Positions 11,610-24,954 of a DNA stretch of 64,000 bases are shown piece after piece. The notes beneath the pieces were generated by a model. It had not been told where the DNA came from. It saw only the letters and a list, made by a program, of their open reading frames with translations, and did not search any database. Every line of letters starts with the position of its first letter. The first letter of the stretch is position 1. A program made the position numbers and the translations under genes. Origin of the DNA: Escarpia spicata (Eukaryota > Annelida > Polychaeta > Sabellida > Siboglinidae); contig OZ023213.1 in NCBI GenBank assembly GCA_963995525.1, positions 21,205,526 through 21,269,525 of the forward strand, read 5' to 3'.

Positions 11610-12170
11610 GTTAGGGATAAGTGAAGTGAGATATCGCCACACACACAATCACGTGGTACTTACGTGGAGTTGTCCCTAGGGGTGTATTCGTCCATAGCTG
11701 CGATTGAGTCAACTCAACGAGTTCCCCTCGCACGTTCGTTCTCTCTGTTAGATGCTGGTGCCACTGAAACGTACTCATGCCGATGCAGTGATATAACTTA
11801 CGTCTGGTTGAAACGTCGTTACGCATGGCAGACTCGCTCTTGTCCTGGATAACGACGGCTTTATATACGACTGTGCACCGAGACGTTCGCGATAACTGAA
11901 ACTGTGTTGTCAGAGAAAAAAAGTCTAGGCTCCAAATGTTGGCTAAGGTTCTGCCGTTGACTTCGGTCATGTGATCTCAGCCATTGTTGGTCTTACAGAC
12001 TGCGAAGACGCTCTTTATTATCATATAGACCTTTGTCGAGACCAATTACAGATAATGAAACTTGTTCAATCGTTTACATAAAATTCAATAGTAATTCTCA
12101 GAATAAATTATTTCCTTCAAATATATGTAATTATGCACCCAGAAACAGTTGTTAGCTTAGCCGTTAGAGG
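11610..12170 (-). promoter_or_regulatory. LTR-like promoter segment, copy A
   Basis: Read on the minus strand, a TATATAA box (11861-11867) is followed by a GC-balanced stretch, as in a retroviral-type LTR or a cellular promoter. The segment is repeated in block B, where 3.6 kb of other sequence splits it (43770-44026 and 47640-47928). Clear TG..CA ends and target duplications were not found. A solo LTR is the best guess, with a decayed gene start as the alternative. Confidence 0.35.
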
Positions 12171-12174
12171 GTCC

Positions 12175-12734
12175 CCAATTGTGTACTATCAAGAATTGTT
12201 TGCAAGACTCTTTTTCGGAACAGTCGCGAAACAAAATGAAGCAAATGGTGCTGGAAATACTGGAGGGTAATCTGTAAATAACTTTCTTTTCTCTTGTACA
12301 CGATTAAACTCTGCAAGACTCTGTATCAGAGCAGTGGCGAAACAATTTCCAGTGTCTGGTTCTTGCAGTTATGGAGTGTGACTTGTAAATACGTTTGTGT
12401 TGAAATGTGTGAAAACTTATCTTGGGTCTTTTTTCGTAGTATAATGCAAAACTTACTTTGGTAACCTTACTAATAATCTTACACTTCACAACTAACGAGA
12501 GACTATCGGTACTGTTAATATTAGCGTCATCGATTTGCGTAAAACAGGTTCGTGTACAATATGCAAGACATAGGAATAGTACCCTGGACCAAACTTAACG
12601 AAACTTAGATCAACAACTTCCATGAACCAAACTTAGATCAACGAGTTTCACGAAACAAATATAGATCAATGATCACGATTGTAAGTTAATTGATGAATTT
12701 CTAATTTACATGCACTTTTACAGTTCTGCCAACT
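12175..12734. other. Unique sequence between block A and minisatellite
   Basis: Homology to block B stops near 12174. Two imperfect units at about 12200 and 12305 share AAGACTCT..TCGGAACAGTCGCGAAACAA. From 12590 to 12670 the phrase AACTTAGATCAACRA occurs three times in degenerate form. No gene is supported. Confidence 0.5.
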
Positions 12735-13160
12735 ATGAGTTTCTAAGCCTCAACTACATAAAACATGTCTAAGTCCTGATTTTGTAAATCCAAGTTTGAC
12801 AAACTTGCTAAGTCTCAAATATGAAAAGTGTCTAAGATCTGCCAAAAATTAAAACTTTTCTATGTCCCCGAAATATTTCTAAGTCTCGACTGTATCAAAA
12901 TGCCTAAGTCCCAACTATGAAAAAATGTCTAAGTCCAAAATTTCTAAATCCTATCAACTATAAAAAAAACTGTCTAAGTCCCGTCTTTATAAAACAAATC
13001 TAACTATGAACAATTTCTAAGTCCTAAATTTCTAAGTCCTACCAACTATAAAAAATTGTCCCAATTGTCAATAAGTCCCAACTATGAAACTGTTTAAGCC
13101 TCAACTTTACAAACAATTTCTTAGTCCTGACTATATAAATCCTGACTATAGACTCGAGTT
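12735..13160. repeat. Degenerate TAAGTCC minisatellite
   Basis: At least twelve units built on TTTCTAAGTCCYAACTAT with AAAAA spacers recur every 25-40 bases. They are too diverged for a single period. No coding frame crosses the array. Confidence 0.7.
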
Positions 13161-13532
13161 GTACAAACGAAACACTAAACTTAGCCGAACACGTGAAACG
13201 AATTGAACTCAGATCAACTAGTCGGACAAACGAAACACTACTTGAAACGACACAGTGTCCTCAGTCGCTGTGCACTGTTGACAAACGCTACATTGCTGAA
13301 ATCACTTGTCCTGACGCTCACTACGACATCTGTGTAACACCAGACACTTATATCAAAGAGTGACAAGAACCAAACATCACGTGACTTCCCTTAACACAAA
13401 AACTGTGCACGTTCATGAGAGAGGCGACATCCGACGCCACTCAGCGGACACCAATGTAATTAGTCAGAATTTTGTCATCTACCGGTCATGATAGATCTCT
13501 ATTCGTTGACACACTTCCAGGAATATCGGAAG

Positions 13533-13860
13533 CATAGAGACCACCATGACAGTCAAGTAACTTCCGGTGTTGGGGTTGGGGTTAACCTCACTAAAATTTA
13601 AACAACCACAAGATGGTTGTATAAATTTTAAGAAAATTTTATGTTTTGTCCCAGAGGGACAAAACATTAATTTTAACAACCACAAGGTGGTTGTATAAAT
13701 TTTCTTTTTTTCTCTATCTAACCTAATTAGATATTTTTACCTAATGGATGGCACCATCACGTAGGGTAGTACTTAAATTATCCACTAGGAGGCGCTACGC
13801 CGGATGCGATGTCATACCGGAAGTCACTTGACTGTCATGGCGGCCTCTACTAGGGACGCT
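13533..13860. mobile_element. Inverted-repeat (MITE-like) element
   Basis: The phrase CATGACAGTCAAGTAACTTC near 13545 recurs inverted near 13820 as a GGAAGTCACTTGACTGTCATG-type sequence, with one mismatch. The interior holds two AACCACAAGRTGGTTGTATAA units and a perfect hairpin, GTTTTGTCCC-AGA-GGGACAAAAC, at about 13642-13664. CGCTACGCCGGA is repeated at the right side. The layout fits a short foldback transposon beside the TG array. Confidence 0.5.
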
Positions 13861-13879
13861 ACGCCGGAAGTAACGTCGT

Positions 13880-16235
<2,356 letters not shown>

Positions 16236-16239
16236 ATCT

Positions 16240-17590
16240 TTGTAAGTCTCTATGTATGTATCTATGTCTGAATCTATGAGTTCGTTTTCGGTTACCGATG
16301 CCAGGTTAGGTGTTTTACGACAGAAGCAAGTTTGGAAGGTTTTACCGAAGAAGCACGAATTTAAATACTATAGTACGAAAAAAGATAAAAACATTCCAAT
16401 AGACATTTATACACTTGATCCATAATATAGTAAACTATATAAATACTGGTACATGTTATCTGGGAGGTTATTATGTGCCTGTACTGTTCTAACATAACGC
16501 TTCACTTTGTTACGCACGTGATTCGAAAAAGAGGTTTGCGGACTTTGGTGTCAAGGCCACTGGCACCGAGTCGACAACGTGGCTCGCCCATTGCGCGTCG
16601 CACATAGCACATCGATTGTGTTTACTTCATTAATAATAACAACGAGGAAAATAGATGAGACTTGAACAGGGAATACCCCTTCAAAACAGTTTACAAATAG
16701 ACTATCAACTGTGATACGACTGGTAAGTACAATTCTCGTATGACAAATACTGGTATCTCGTATGTTTTATCACGGCCCGAATATCAAGATGTTCTTCCAA
16801 CACACACTCACAGAGCGTTCATTACGAGTTCATATCAGTTTATACCGGTTAACAGGGACATTTTTCACTCGCTATAACGTCACTGACCACAACATCAAAT
16901 GATGGGATTATATTAAAGTGCTAACCAATGTCAATGTTTATATGTTGTAAGTTAATGTTTAGCACTGGTTATGTGTTGTAGGTCGGTATAAGTATGGTGT
17001 AGGTCAATGTTTGTGTGATGTATATCAGTGTTTGTAAGTTGTTTGTAAGTGGTTATGAGCTGTAGGTCAGATAAACTTTAGCCCCTATGCCTTATCAGGT
17101 TTGGACCTATGTTAAAGTTGTAAATGTATAGGCTAGGAGAGACCTACGCCTAAACAAATGGTCGACAACCTATGGGACATAAGAAAAGACACCATTGTCC
17201 ACCAGGGATGATGTTTGTAGTTCGTGATCTATCCGTCAGGGGACTCCCTTGCACGCAAGCGTGCAAGAGACACGAATTTTGGCAGTACTCATATATTTAA
17301 CAAATTCCAAGATTGCCGCTCTGTTCGAAAAAAATCGAGGCTATAGGTTCTGATATAACATAGTCCTATATGTAGCCAGTCTACATTTCGTATACATTAC
17401 TTCAGACAAAACGGTCTCTGCTGAATTTATAATCCTTTTGTTATAAATTACGCCTTATTATAAGACCACATTTTACACACGTCATCGTTAACCAAATAAG
17501 GGCTCGGACCTTTGGCGGAGACTCGGCCTACGGCCAAGCAATCTCGTGTGTGACATATTCAAATGATATTCGGTATATGTTATTTTTTCA
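16240..17590. other. No gene recognised
   Basis: This is unique AT-moderate sequence. A perfect hairpin with 9-bp arms and an AA loop (CTTGCACGC..GCGTGCAAG) is at 17248-17267. From 16930 to 17070 the words AATGTTTATGTGTTGTAGGTC repeat loosely. No exon was supported. Confidence 0.5.
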
Positions 17591-18360
17591 AAAAAAAGTG
17601 GTCGCATACCTTTGCAATAATAGCTCCTATGCTTTAACATGGTAAAAATTCCCTATCTCTTAACATGGGTACAAATTCCCTATGCTTTAACATGGGGAAA
17701 ATTCAAAAAGTGGTCGGATACCTTTACGAAAAAATTCCCTATGCTTTAACATGGGAAAAATTCCCTATCTCTTAATATGGGATAACAATTCCCTATCTCT
17801 TAATATGGGATAAAAATGGCTTATGCTTTAACATGGGAAAAAAAATCCAAAAAGTGGTCGGATACCTTTGCAATAATAGCTCGTATGCTTTAACATGGTA
17901 AAAATTCCCTATGTTTTAACATGGGTAAAAATTCCCTATCCTTTAACCCGGGCGCGGTCTGGGGGAAAATTCCCTATCTCTTAACATGGGGATAAAAATG
18001 GTCTATGCTTTAACATGGGAAAAAAATCAAAAAAGTAGTCGGATACTTTTGCGATAAAATTCCCTACCTTTTAACATGGGTAAAAATTCCCTATCTCTTA
18101 ACCCGGGCGCGGTCTAGGGGGAAATCCCTATCTTTTAACATGGGGTTAAAACGGCCTATCTTTTAACCCGGGCGCGGTCTGGGGGAAAATGCCTATCTCT
18201 TAACATGGGGATAAAAATTCCCTATCCTTTAACCCGGGCGCGCCCTTTAGCAAAATCCCTATCTTTTAACATGGGGATAAAAATTCCCTATCCTTTAACC
18301 CGGGCGCGCCCCGGAGCAAAATCCCTATCTCTTAACATGGGATTTGCTCCGGGTTAATCA
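17590..18360. repeat. CCCTAT..TTAACATGGG satellite array
   Basis: About 25 units of roughly 27-30 bases follow the pattern AATTCCCTATCTCTTAACATGGG plus A-rich spacer. A second unit class ends in TTTAACCCGGGCGCGGTCT in the right half. A longer phrase beginning AAAAAGTGGTCGGATACC recurs at about 17597, 17705, 17848 and 18030, which gives a higher-order period of 110-180 bases. The array is followed by ACTCACTC repeats to about 18500. Confidence 0.85.
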
Positions 18361-18611
18361 TTTCATCCCCGCTGATTAACCTGACATACTACTTAACTCC
18401 TTACTAACAAATCACTCACTCAAATTACTCACGCAACTTACTCAACTCATTCAAATCACTCACTCACTCACACATTCCCTTACTCACTCACCCAACTCAC
18501 GCCCTCCTTTCGTCTCTTTTCTAACATTTTAACTTTTCAACATATTACCGTGGTAACATTTTCATATTTCAGTGCGTACAATTCATATCGCCTTCATTTC
18601 ATTGCTTACAT

Positions 18612-18977
18612 TTGAACCATAAACACCTACGCCATGAGTTCATCGACTATTCTACCGGCTGCCAACAAGCTCACACCATCACCGTTCCAGCGCCCGGATT
18701 GCAAGAGACATTTCTCACGTCGGATACAACTGGAAACGGCACATTGCCCACATTCACTGTGGACGATCGACACCACGTCACTGAATTCACTTGTCTCGGT
18801 GCCCACGATGACACCTGCGTTTCTTGCCCCAGCGACAAGCTCGACATTCCTGTGGACGACGACATATCAAAAGAAACGAGCATTTCATTTGACAGCGGTC
18901 GTCATCTGCATCGTAGACGGCCTGTATCATTTGCAAATCACACGTTGGAAACCATTATTAGTATTACCGATTTGTGA
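18612..18977 (+). CDS. Uncharacterised small ORF
   Basis: The frame has 121 codons with no similarity that I recognise, and an overlapping 148-codon frame starts at 18634. Composition is less biased than in the flanking repeats and includes FTCLGAHDDTCVSCPSDKL. There is no acceptor, donor or polyadenylation signal to anchor it. It could be an exon of a mobile element or chance. Confidence is low. Confidence 0.15.
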   Translation: MNHKHLRHEFIDYSTGCQQAHTITVPAPGLQETFLTSDTTGNGTLPTFTVDDRHHVTEFTCLGAHDDTCVSCPSDKLDIPVDDDISKETSISFDSGRHLHRRRPVSFANHTLETIISITDL

Positions 18978-19258
18978 GAAAAACAGGTTCGTGTGCGATA
19001 TACAATCCACAAGAACAATGTGCAAGCGACACCATGTCGGAAATATTATGTCTATTATTTATCAGAAATATATGAAATGACACATAAAATCGTGTTGATG
19101 CTATGGATGAGTGTGTTTGTTTTTAGTTCTCATAGTCATCAAGACACACCTCTTGGGTGGTGTTGTCGACTGGTAAGACACAGTGTATCCAGGGACGGCT
19201 TCGTAAGGAGAGTGGTCATTAAAGTCGCTCTCAATTCCGTTAACACATTTCCTGTCGT

Positions 19259-19500
19259 AAGCGAGGTGTTCACAGTCACGGGAATGGACAGGGACAAGTG
19301 AGATTTTACGTTTCTTCAACAACCTTGTTACCAGAGAATCGAGGAGTAGATGCTATATAATTTAGTAATGATGGTTCTGACCTGATCGTCAGAGGCTGAC
19401 GACATCTCTGAGATGGCAGCAGGACGTGGCACTAGTATGGGTAGCGACGGATGTCTGCGTGACGCGAGTTCGCAGGTGCACAAGCCACAGCGATGGCATA
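19259..19500 (+). repeat. Dispersed repeat, copy 1
   Basis: This segment matches 53310-53560 at about 80 percent by eye, from AGCGAGGTGTTCACAGTCAC to CACAAGCCACAGCG, in the same orientation. It is probably a fragment of a longer mobile element. No coding frame is shared between the copies. A (TACA)n stretch follows at 19500-19570. Confidence 0.65.
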
Positions 19501-19850
19501 CATACAAACGTACATACGTATATAGGCCTACATACATACATATATACATACATACATACATACATGCATGCATGCATTCATATATACCGGCAATGTGGAG
19601 AGATTATACCATAGGTATCCTAGATAAGGGGCGAACGACAACGGTTGGATAGAAAGACTTTATTAAGCCATCATCAACTGGAACATTAACATACAAAACG
19701 CACGATATCGAGTGATGTTAAAGAGACCTACCAATGCGAGTCTCATAAATACCGCTGGGTGACAGGGTTCCTGTTAGCGGGCAAAAGTGTAACATAACTA
19801 ACATATAAGCCGCTAGATGTCAGCACACTTGTAAGCGTCCTTCAGTGTGT

Positions 19851-20015
19851 TTAAAGATGCATTCTGAGTTCCTCCATGTTTAAAATACAAATTTCCAGCG
19901 AGTCAACATATCCCGTACACTACATAGCACTTTCCTCAACTCCCTGTAAACTTGTTTTCACATGACATATTTCAGATAAAACGGTGCAAAAGACGTATAG
20001 TTGTATCCGCGGGAC
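19851..20015. mobile_element. TTAA-type MITE fragment (left part)
   Basis: The segment opens TTTAAAGATGCATTCTGAGTT and continues through AATACAAATTTCCAG and TTCAGATAAAACGGTGCAA. It matches 31609-31770, where a complete copy is bounded by inverted repeats. The right end is absent here, and the long inverted-repeat element begins where it should continue. Confidence 0.5.
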
Positions 20016-20039
20016 CCGCGGTTTTTAATTCGCTGATTG

Positions 20040-20590
20040 GTTGGAAGGGAGAATCAAGGGAATCACGTTGTCGAGTGGTCTGACGTGTCGTTTTGTTGAC
20101 AATTTGGGGCAACTGTAAACTGCGGAACGCCGATGTAAAATCTCTCTTGCATTTGGTTTGTGCTTTGGATCAGAGTTATACTTCATGCAGTTAAATATTG
20201 ATGTAATAAACCCTGTCCGACAATATGAAGGCACAATATGTAGATTACGTCACACTTTTATGATACGGAAGGTCGATGGAACGATTGACACCTACCGGCA
20301 GTTCCGGGAATCAACAGTGAAATTTCACCGTCGTTCCATTGCACAGAAATATACCTTAAGCTCGATAGTATGGCTTCATATTGCCAGACAGATTGTATTA
20401 CGTGGATATTTAAGTATGTACGAAGTACCAGTCTGACACGAAGCACACGTCGAACATTAGAGTGGTTCTGCATTGTTCCGCCTCGTTCCGTGGTTTACAG
20501 AGCCCCGACATTTTGGAACGTTAACAATAACATGAACACATGTCATGTTCGATGTTGTCTAGGCAAAGTCAAGACGTTTTTAATCGTGTT
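20040..20590. mobile_element. Long inverted-repeat element
   Basis: Bases 20075-20240 reappear inverted at 20365-20560. Paired phrases include GTGCTTTGGATCAG with GTGCTTCGTGTCAG, and GACAATATGAAGGCA with GGCAATATGAAGCCA. Arms of about 170-190 bases flank a 120-base centre. The transcript would fold into a long imperfect hairpin. No transposase frame is present, and a foldback or MITE origin is likely. Confidence 0.6.
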
Positions 20591-20599
20591 ATTTGTACA

Positions 20600-21530
20600 A
20601 AATACGTCATGCTCAGTAACAATAAATGCCGTGGGATCATAGCGTTGTATGCGATTAAGAATAATCGTGTCACAAGATTTGTAGTAGCATACGTCAATAA
20701 CAAGGAAAATCTACTCCAGCTTCGAACACAAAACGAAGTAACAATGATTATTGTTGTGTGCACTAACAATTCAGTATCCCTTTCGTATGCTGTCATTTGT
20801 TCCATTCTGTTTAAATGCGTCGGTGAAAGTTTATATTGAAAAGCAGCTATAATTGTTATAAACCTGGTTGGCTTGTCATCATTCAGTGTTGTAGTCAAAA
20901 TATTGCACAGCCACGGAATTGCGCAACGCACGAAATTAGGACAATATATGTATACCGTTTCAACAGTAAGGTTAATAGAAATCATTATGAGTATACCGTG
21001 GCGTGAATAATACTTTGAGCAAGTTTGTAACACAGTGCCTACTGGCCCATATATTTCAATTTTTTGTTTTGAAGGTGTTTACTGTTAGTGCATTGACACA
21101 TTGCATTTATTGTACAATATAAATGTAGGCCTAACTAACTTGAATAAAGTATGTGGAAATAAAATAGTAGTTTTATTCCATTATATAAATTATATTATTA
21201 AATGTAACCATAATCATATAATTGTAATAATGTTTACTTCCCAGAAATAAATAAATCATAATTGATTACACTCATATTCTGAGTTATCATACATTTCAAT
21301 AGTAATCATAACTTATTACATTTGTGGTGTAATCACCTCACCCTTGACCTTTTATAGCAACTATTACTTCTCATTTCAAGTTCTATCTCCAGCATAATTA
21401 TCTGTATAGCTGAGCAGTGACCAGCCGTTTTTTTAAAGACACAACTTGATAATAAATATAACATTCAATAAATATATAAATCAAATACAGGAATAAATAA
21501 ATATAAAATTTAACAATCCAGTGAATAGAA
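20600..21530. other. No gene recognised
   Basis: The sequence is AT-rich with many ATTACA/TGTAAT words from 21200, possibly the edge of an older MITE. The 154-codon minus frame at 20569-21033 has no recognisable domain and overlaps the inverted repeat. Confidence 0.4.
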
Positions 21531-22766
21531 GTCATAAACTGGCCTGGGGTAATAGTAATATGTAATAGTAACAATAGTTTGAATAAAACACAATGTACTA
21601 GTAATAGGAAGCAATGTAATAGTAATTGACCTATTACTTTTATCACTATTGGACATTTCAAAGTTAAATTTGAGTTGCGCTTATTTGCGGTATGGGTATT
21701 TAATTACATATTTACAAGAAAAACAATATATTCCACTAGTTTCACAAGGTTTTATGATTGCTTTTCTGTGAATTATGACCCTCAGTCGGTTTCACCCTGG
21801 TGGTTATGAGAGTTTGCGTAGCATTAGCAAATATTGGGACAGTGTGATAGCTGCATGGCTAAAGAGATTCAATAGTTCTTTGAAGTTGGCTCTCATACCA
21901 ACTAGCCTTTTCACACAAGCCTGTACGGGTTTACTGGCTGTCCACATATTACTAGGCCTAAACAACAGATGTGTGAAAACCATCCTGATGCGTTTGTACT
22001 TGTGCCAATAATCAACTCTCCACCATGCAGCAGTAGTGCAGTATGGTTTACTCACACTGATTATAATTCAAAAAGTTAAAGTGACAGCGACATTGTTTTT
22101 GTCTTTCATTCCTATATAGTACTGAAATATAAAATGAAAAATATGTTTCATCCATAAACAGTGTTATTAGTAGATAATACTAAATATGATAGGATTGACA
22201 TTACAGCTTTAATGGCTGATATCCTTATATCCGACTTCATGCATATAAAAAAACATCTATCTAAACAACACTGTCAAGTACTCAATGCATTAGTTAACAA
22301 ACATGCACCTATAAAATCCAAATGTGAGTCAGAAAGGCCACCGACTCCATGGATGACTTCCCAAATTATACTATCTAAAAGGAATCGTCGTTATTTACAG
22401 CGTGTATGGCGCAAATCGGGCTCGCCTTTAGAAATGTCGCGATATTCTAAGCAATGTCACCTCTGTAGCAGACAAATGACCAAAGCTAAAGCAGATTATT
22501 ATACAAAAATACGGTCATAAATAAGTGTGATAATCCGCGTCAGTTATGGAACTGCATCAACAACATTCTACATAGACGGCCTGCTCCATCGCTACCTGAT
22601 CATGTATCAATTAAGTCTCTATGTGACTCGTTCTCTATTCACTGGACTTTCCACAAGTAAATTCTCCACTTGTATCATTTCAACCTGCAACAGTTGATGA
22701 AGTTAGGAAAATAATTATGTCCTCCCCAAATAAATCTTGTGCGCTTGATCTATTTCCAACAATACT

Positions 22767-22817
22767 AACTAATTTTAATTGATTGGGCGCTATATAAGTA
22801 CTTTTATTTATTTATTT
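22767..22817 (+). mobile_element. 51-bp retroposon 3'-end insertion
   Basis: The 51 bases end in GGGCGCTATATAAGTAC followed by (TTTA)n, the signature of the extreme 3' end of CR1/L2-type LINEs and their SINEs. The flanking AATACT (22761-22766 and 22818-22823) is an exact 6-bp duplication. Copies A and 3 read CAATAYTGCTAAA without interruption. This is an extreme 5' truncation. Confidence 0.75.
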
Positions 22818-23155
22818 AATACTGCTAAAAGCATATCTCGATACATTAATTGGACTTATAACAAATATAATAAATGCATCACTTTGCTCTGGCTGTTTTC
22901 CTGATGATTTCAAATACGCCCATGTCACACCACTTCTTAAGAAGTCATCTCTACCTAAACAAGACCTAAATAGCTATAGACATATTTCTAACCTCAGCTT
23001 TATTTCCAAAATACTAGAAAAGGTTGTAGCAAGTCGTCTATGGTCTCACATTAGCACATGTCTTAACTAATGTGTCACAATCAGCATACAGACAGTTTCA
23101 TTCAACAGAGACTGCCCTCTTAAAGGTTCATAATGACATTAACTTGAACATTAAT

Positions 23156-23335
23156 GTTAAAGCTTATACTCAATGAGATATAGCAACAGAACCAAACATT
23201 GTTTATTACGTACCAGAAACGGTAAATTGTTATACAATAGCGCGAGCCATCAAATCACTGTTAAGCGATGTTGATCTTCCTCGTGGTCTCTCGTCAGAGA
23301 CGGGAGGTCCCATTATTTGAGGGGAGACTACACAA
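23156..23335. mobile_element. 180-bp unclassified insertion
   Basis: ATTAAT at 23150-23155 and 23336-23341 is an exact 6-bp duplication. Copy A reads AACATTAATAATGG with nothing between. The insert contains GTCTCTCGTCAGAGAC, an imperfect palindrome, and no clear tRNA promoter boxes or A-rich tail. It may be a small SINE or MITE; the class is undetermined. Confidence 0.65.
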
Positions 23336-23789
23336 ATTAATAATGGCAAAATGACTGCACTAACCTTACTAGATTTCTCTGCCGCTTTTGACACGATTGA
23401 TCACAGCATTCTCATTGAACGCCTATTAAAGTGGTACGGTATATCTGGCACAGCTCCAAGCTGGTTTTCTTCATATCTAACTGATAGATACCAAACTATA
23501 ACGATTGGGAACTGTTTTTTAACTGCACTGTCGGCTTTATTTGGTGTTCCCCAGGGATCTGTCCTTGGGCCTTTGCTTTTTACTCGTTACAACACGTCAC
23601 TAAGCTCTGTTATACAAAGACTTGGATCATCATCTTTATGCTGATGATACTCAGATCTACATTTCGTTGGCTACCTCGAATACAAATCGCTCCCTTAACC
23701 AACTTAATGATTGCCTTCAAGATCTCTTTCACTTGATGACTGACAGCAAGTTTAAATTAAATGCAAATAAATCTGAATTGATCATTATT

Positions 23790-24954
23790 AAATCAAATCA
23801 AGTTTATTTATACATCACATATCTCTACAAAGCAGATTCAGGGGTGTTTATAAACTAAAACATGATGTAAGAATACATTACGTTGTCGTTATGATATTAC
23901 AATCCATGGGTTACATATGCTAACACAACTACACATTTCGATTATTATGTGGGCCATATATAACATTAAGATGTACATGTATGTATTTTTAAATACAGTA
24001 AATTACAAAAAAGCCTGATTAAAGATCAATGTTTTCAGGTCTCTCTTAAGACGTCTAGAGTTTGGTTGGCGTCTTAGCTCTAGTGGAAGAGAGTTCCAGG
24101 GAGTGGGACCTGCACATGAAAATGCGCGTCGGCCGTATCGTTCCAGGTTAACTCTAGGAACAACCATGAGAAACTGGTCGGCCGAGCGAAGAGTACGACA
24201 GAGAACATATGCACATATACGGTCGGCAAGGCACTGTGGAGTGTTTTCATACACAGCGCCGTGCATCAAGGTCAACAGTTTAAATTGAATTCGCTGCGCC
24301 ACAGGTAGCCAATGCAGCTGTCGTAGTGCCGCCGTCATGCTGTGTTGGTCACGCCGACGTAAGCAGAGGACGACACGCTGAAAGCGGGAGAGATGATCGT
24401 ATTCGCGCTATGCCACGTAGTTGGGCGTAGGCAGCCCGACAGGTACGGCTAATATGTGTGCGGCCATCGACATCGTGGAGTCGATCTGTACTCCAAGGTC
24501 ACGTATGTTGGCGGAAGTGCTGACGTTGCAACCGCAGATGTCGATGGGAAGAGGCGGTGGCTGTGGAACACTGTTGTTTGGTGCTGCAAACAGTATCGCC
24601 TCTGTCTTCGCCTCGTTCAAAAGCGGGTATCGCGACACGTCAGTCACACAACCAGATATCAGGTCGACGGCAGACGCAACATCGTTTCGCGGAAAATCGA
24701 CATAGACTCAACAGCGTAGAAATGGTAGCGAACACCGTGCTTCTCGAATACGTCGGAAAGACAAGCACAGTATATAGAAAATAACAGAGGGCCCAAAACA
24801 CTGCCCTGTGGAACTCCATGTCGTAGTCGGCTGTCGCAAGAGAGATGACCGTCAACACTGACGCACTGTGTCCGGTCGGCTAGGTAAGAGGCGAGCCAGC
24901 AAAGTGCGTTGCCACGCACGCCGATTCGGTCTAGTTCAGCGACAAGAATGTCAT
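23790..24954 (-). mobile_element. Second LINE family, antisense 5'-truncated insertion
   Basis: On the minus strand, frames at 24659-24964, 24408-24647 and 24003-24338 read in order as a reverse transcriptase. Landmarks are ELDRIGVRGNALCWLASYL, HGVPQGSVLGPLLF and LHWLPVAQRIQFKLL, ending SLPLELRRQPNS. The catalytic YADD box has become YAVE, so the enzyme is dead. The element's 3' end lies at the left, ending AACTTGATTTGATTT. It interrupts the resident LINE between CATTATT and GGTACTCCAATG, which are contiguous at about 36350-36370 in copy 3. A clean target duplication is not visible. Confidence 0.8.

Larger units (their letters stand above)
2831..12174 (+). repeat. Segmental duplication, block A
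   Basis: This segment aligns in direct orientation with block B in two main runs: 2831-4780 with 33774-35695, and 9430-12174 with 38552-47928. A LINE copy occupies the same relative place in both, at 6340-9375 and 35885-38545. By eye, identity is about 85-93 percent outside indels. The offset moves from about 30.9 kb to 29.1 kb and then to 32-36 kb as insertions accumulate. Sequence at 4800-6340, including the Harbinger exon, has no counterpart in B. Confidence 0.85.

Noticed and set aside
11611..11970. 119-codon minus-strand frame
   Set aside because: It lies inside the LTR-like segment, and the B copy does not keep the frame, so coding is unlikely.
20569..21033. 154-codon minus-strand frame with hydrophobic stretches
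   Set aside because: It overlaps the arm of the inverted-repeat element and has no known motif, splice support or upstream promoter.
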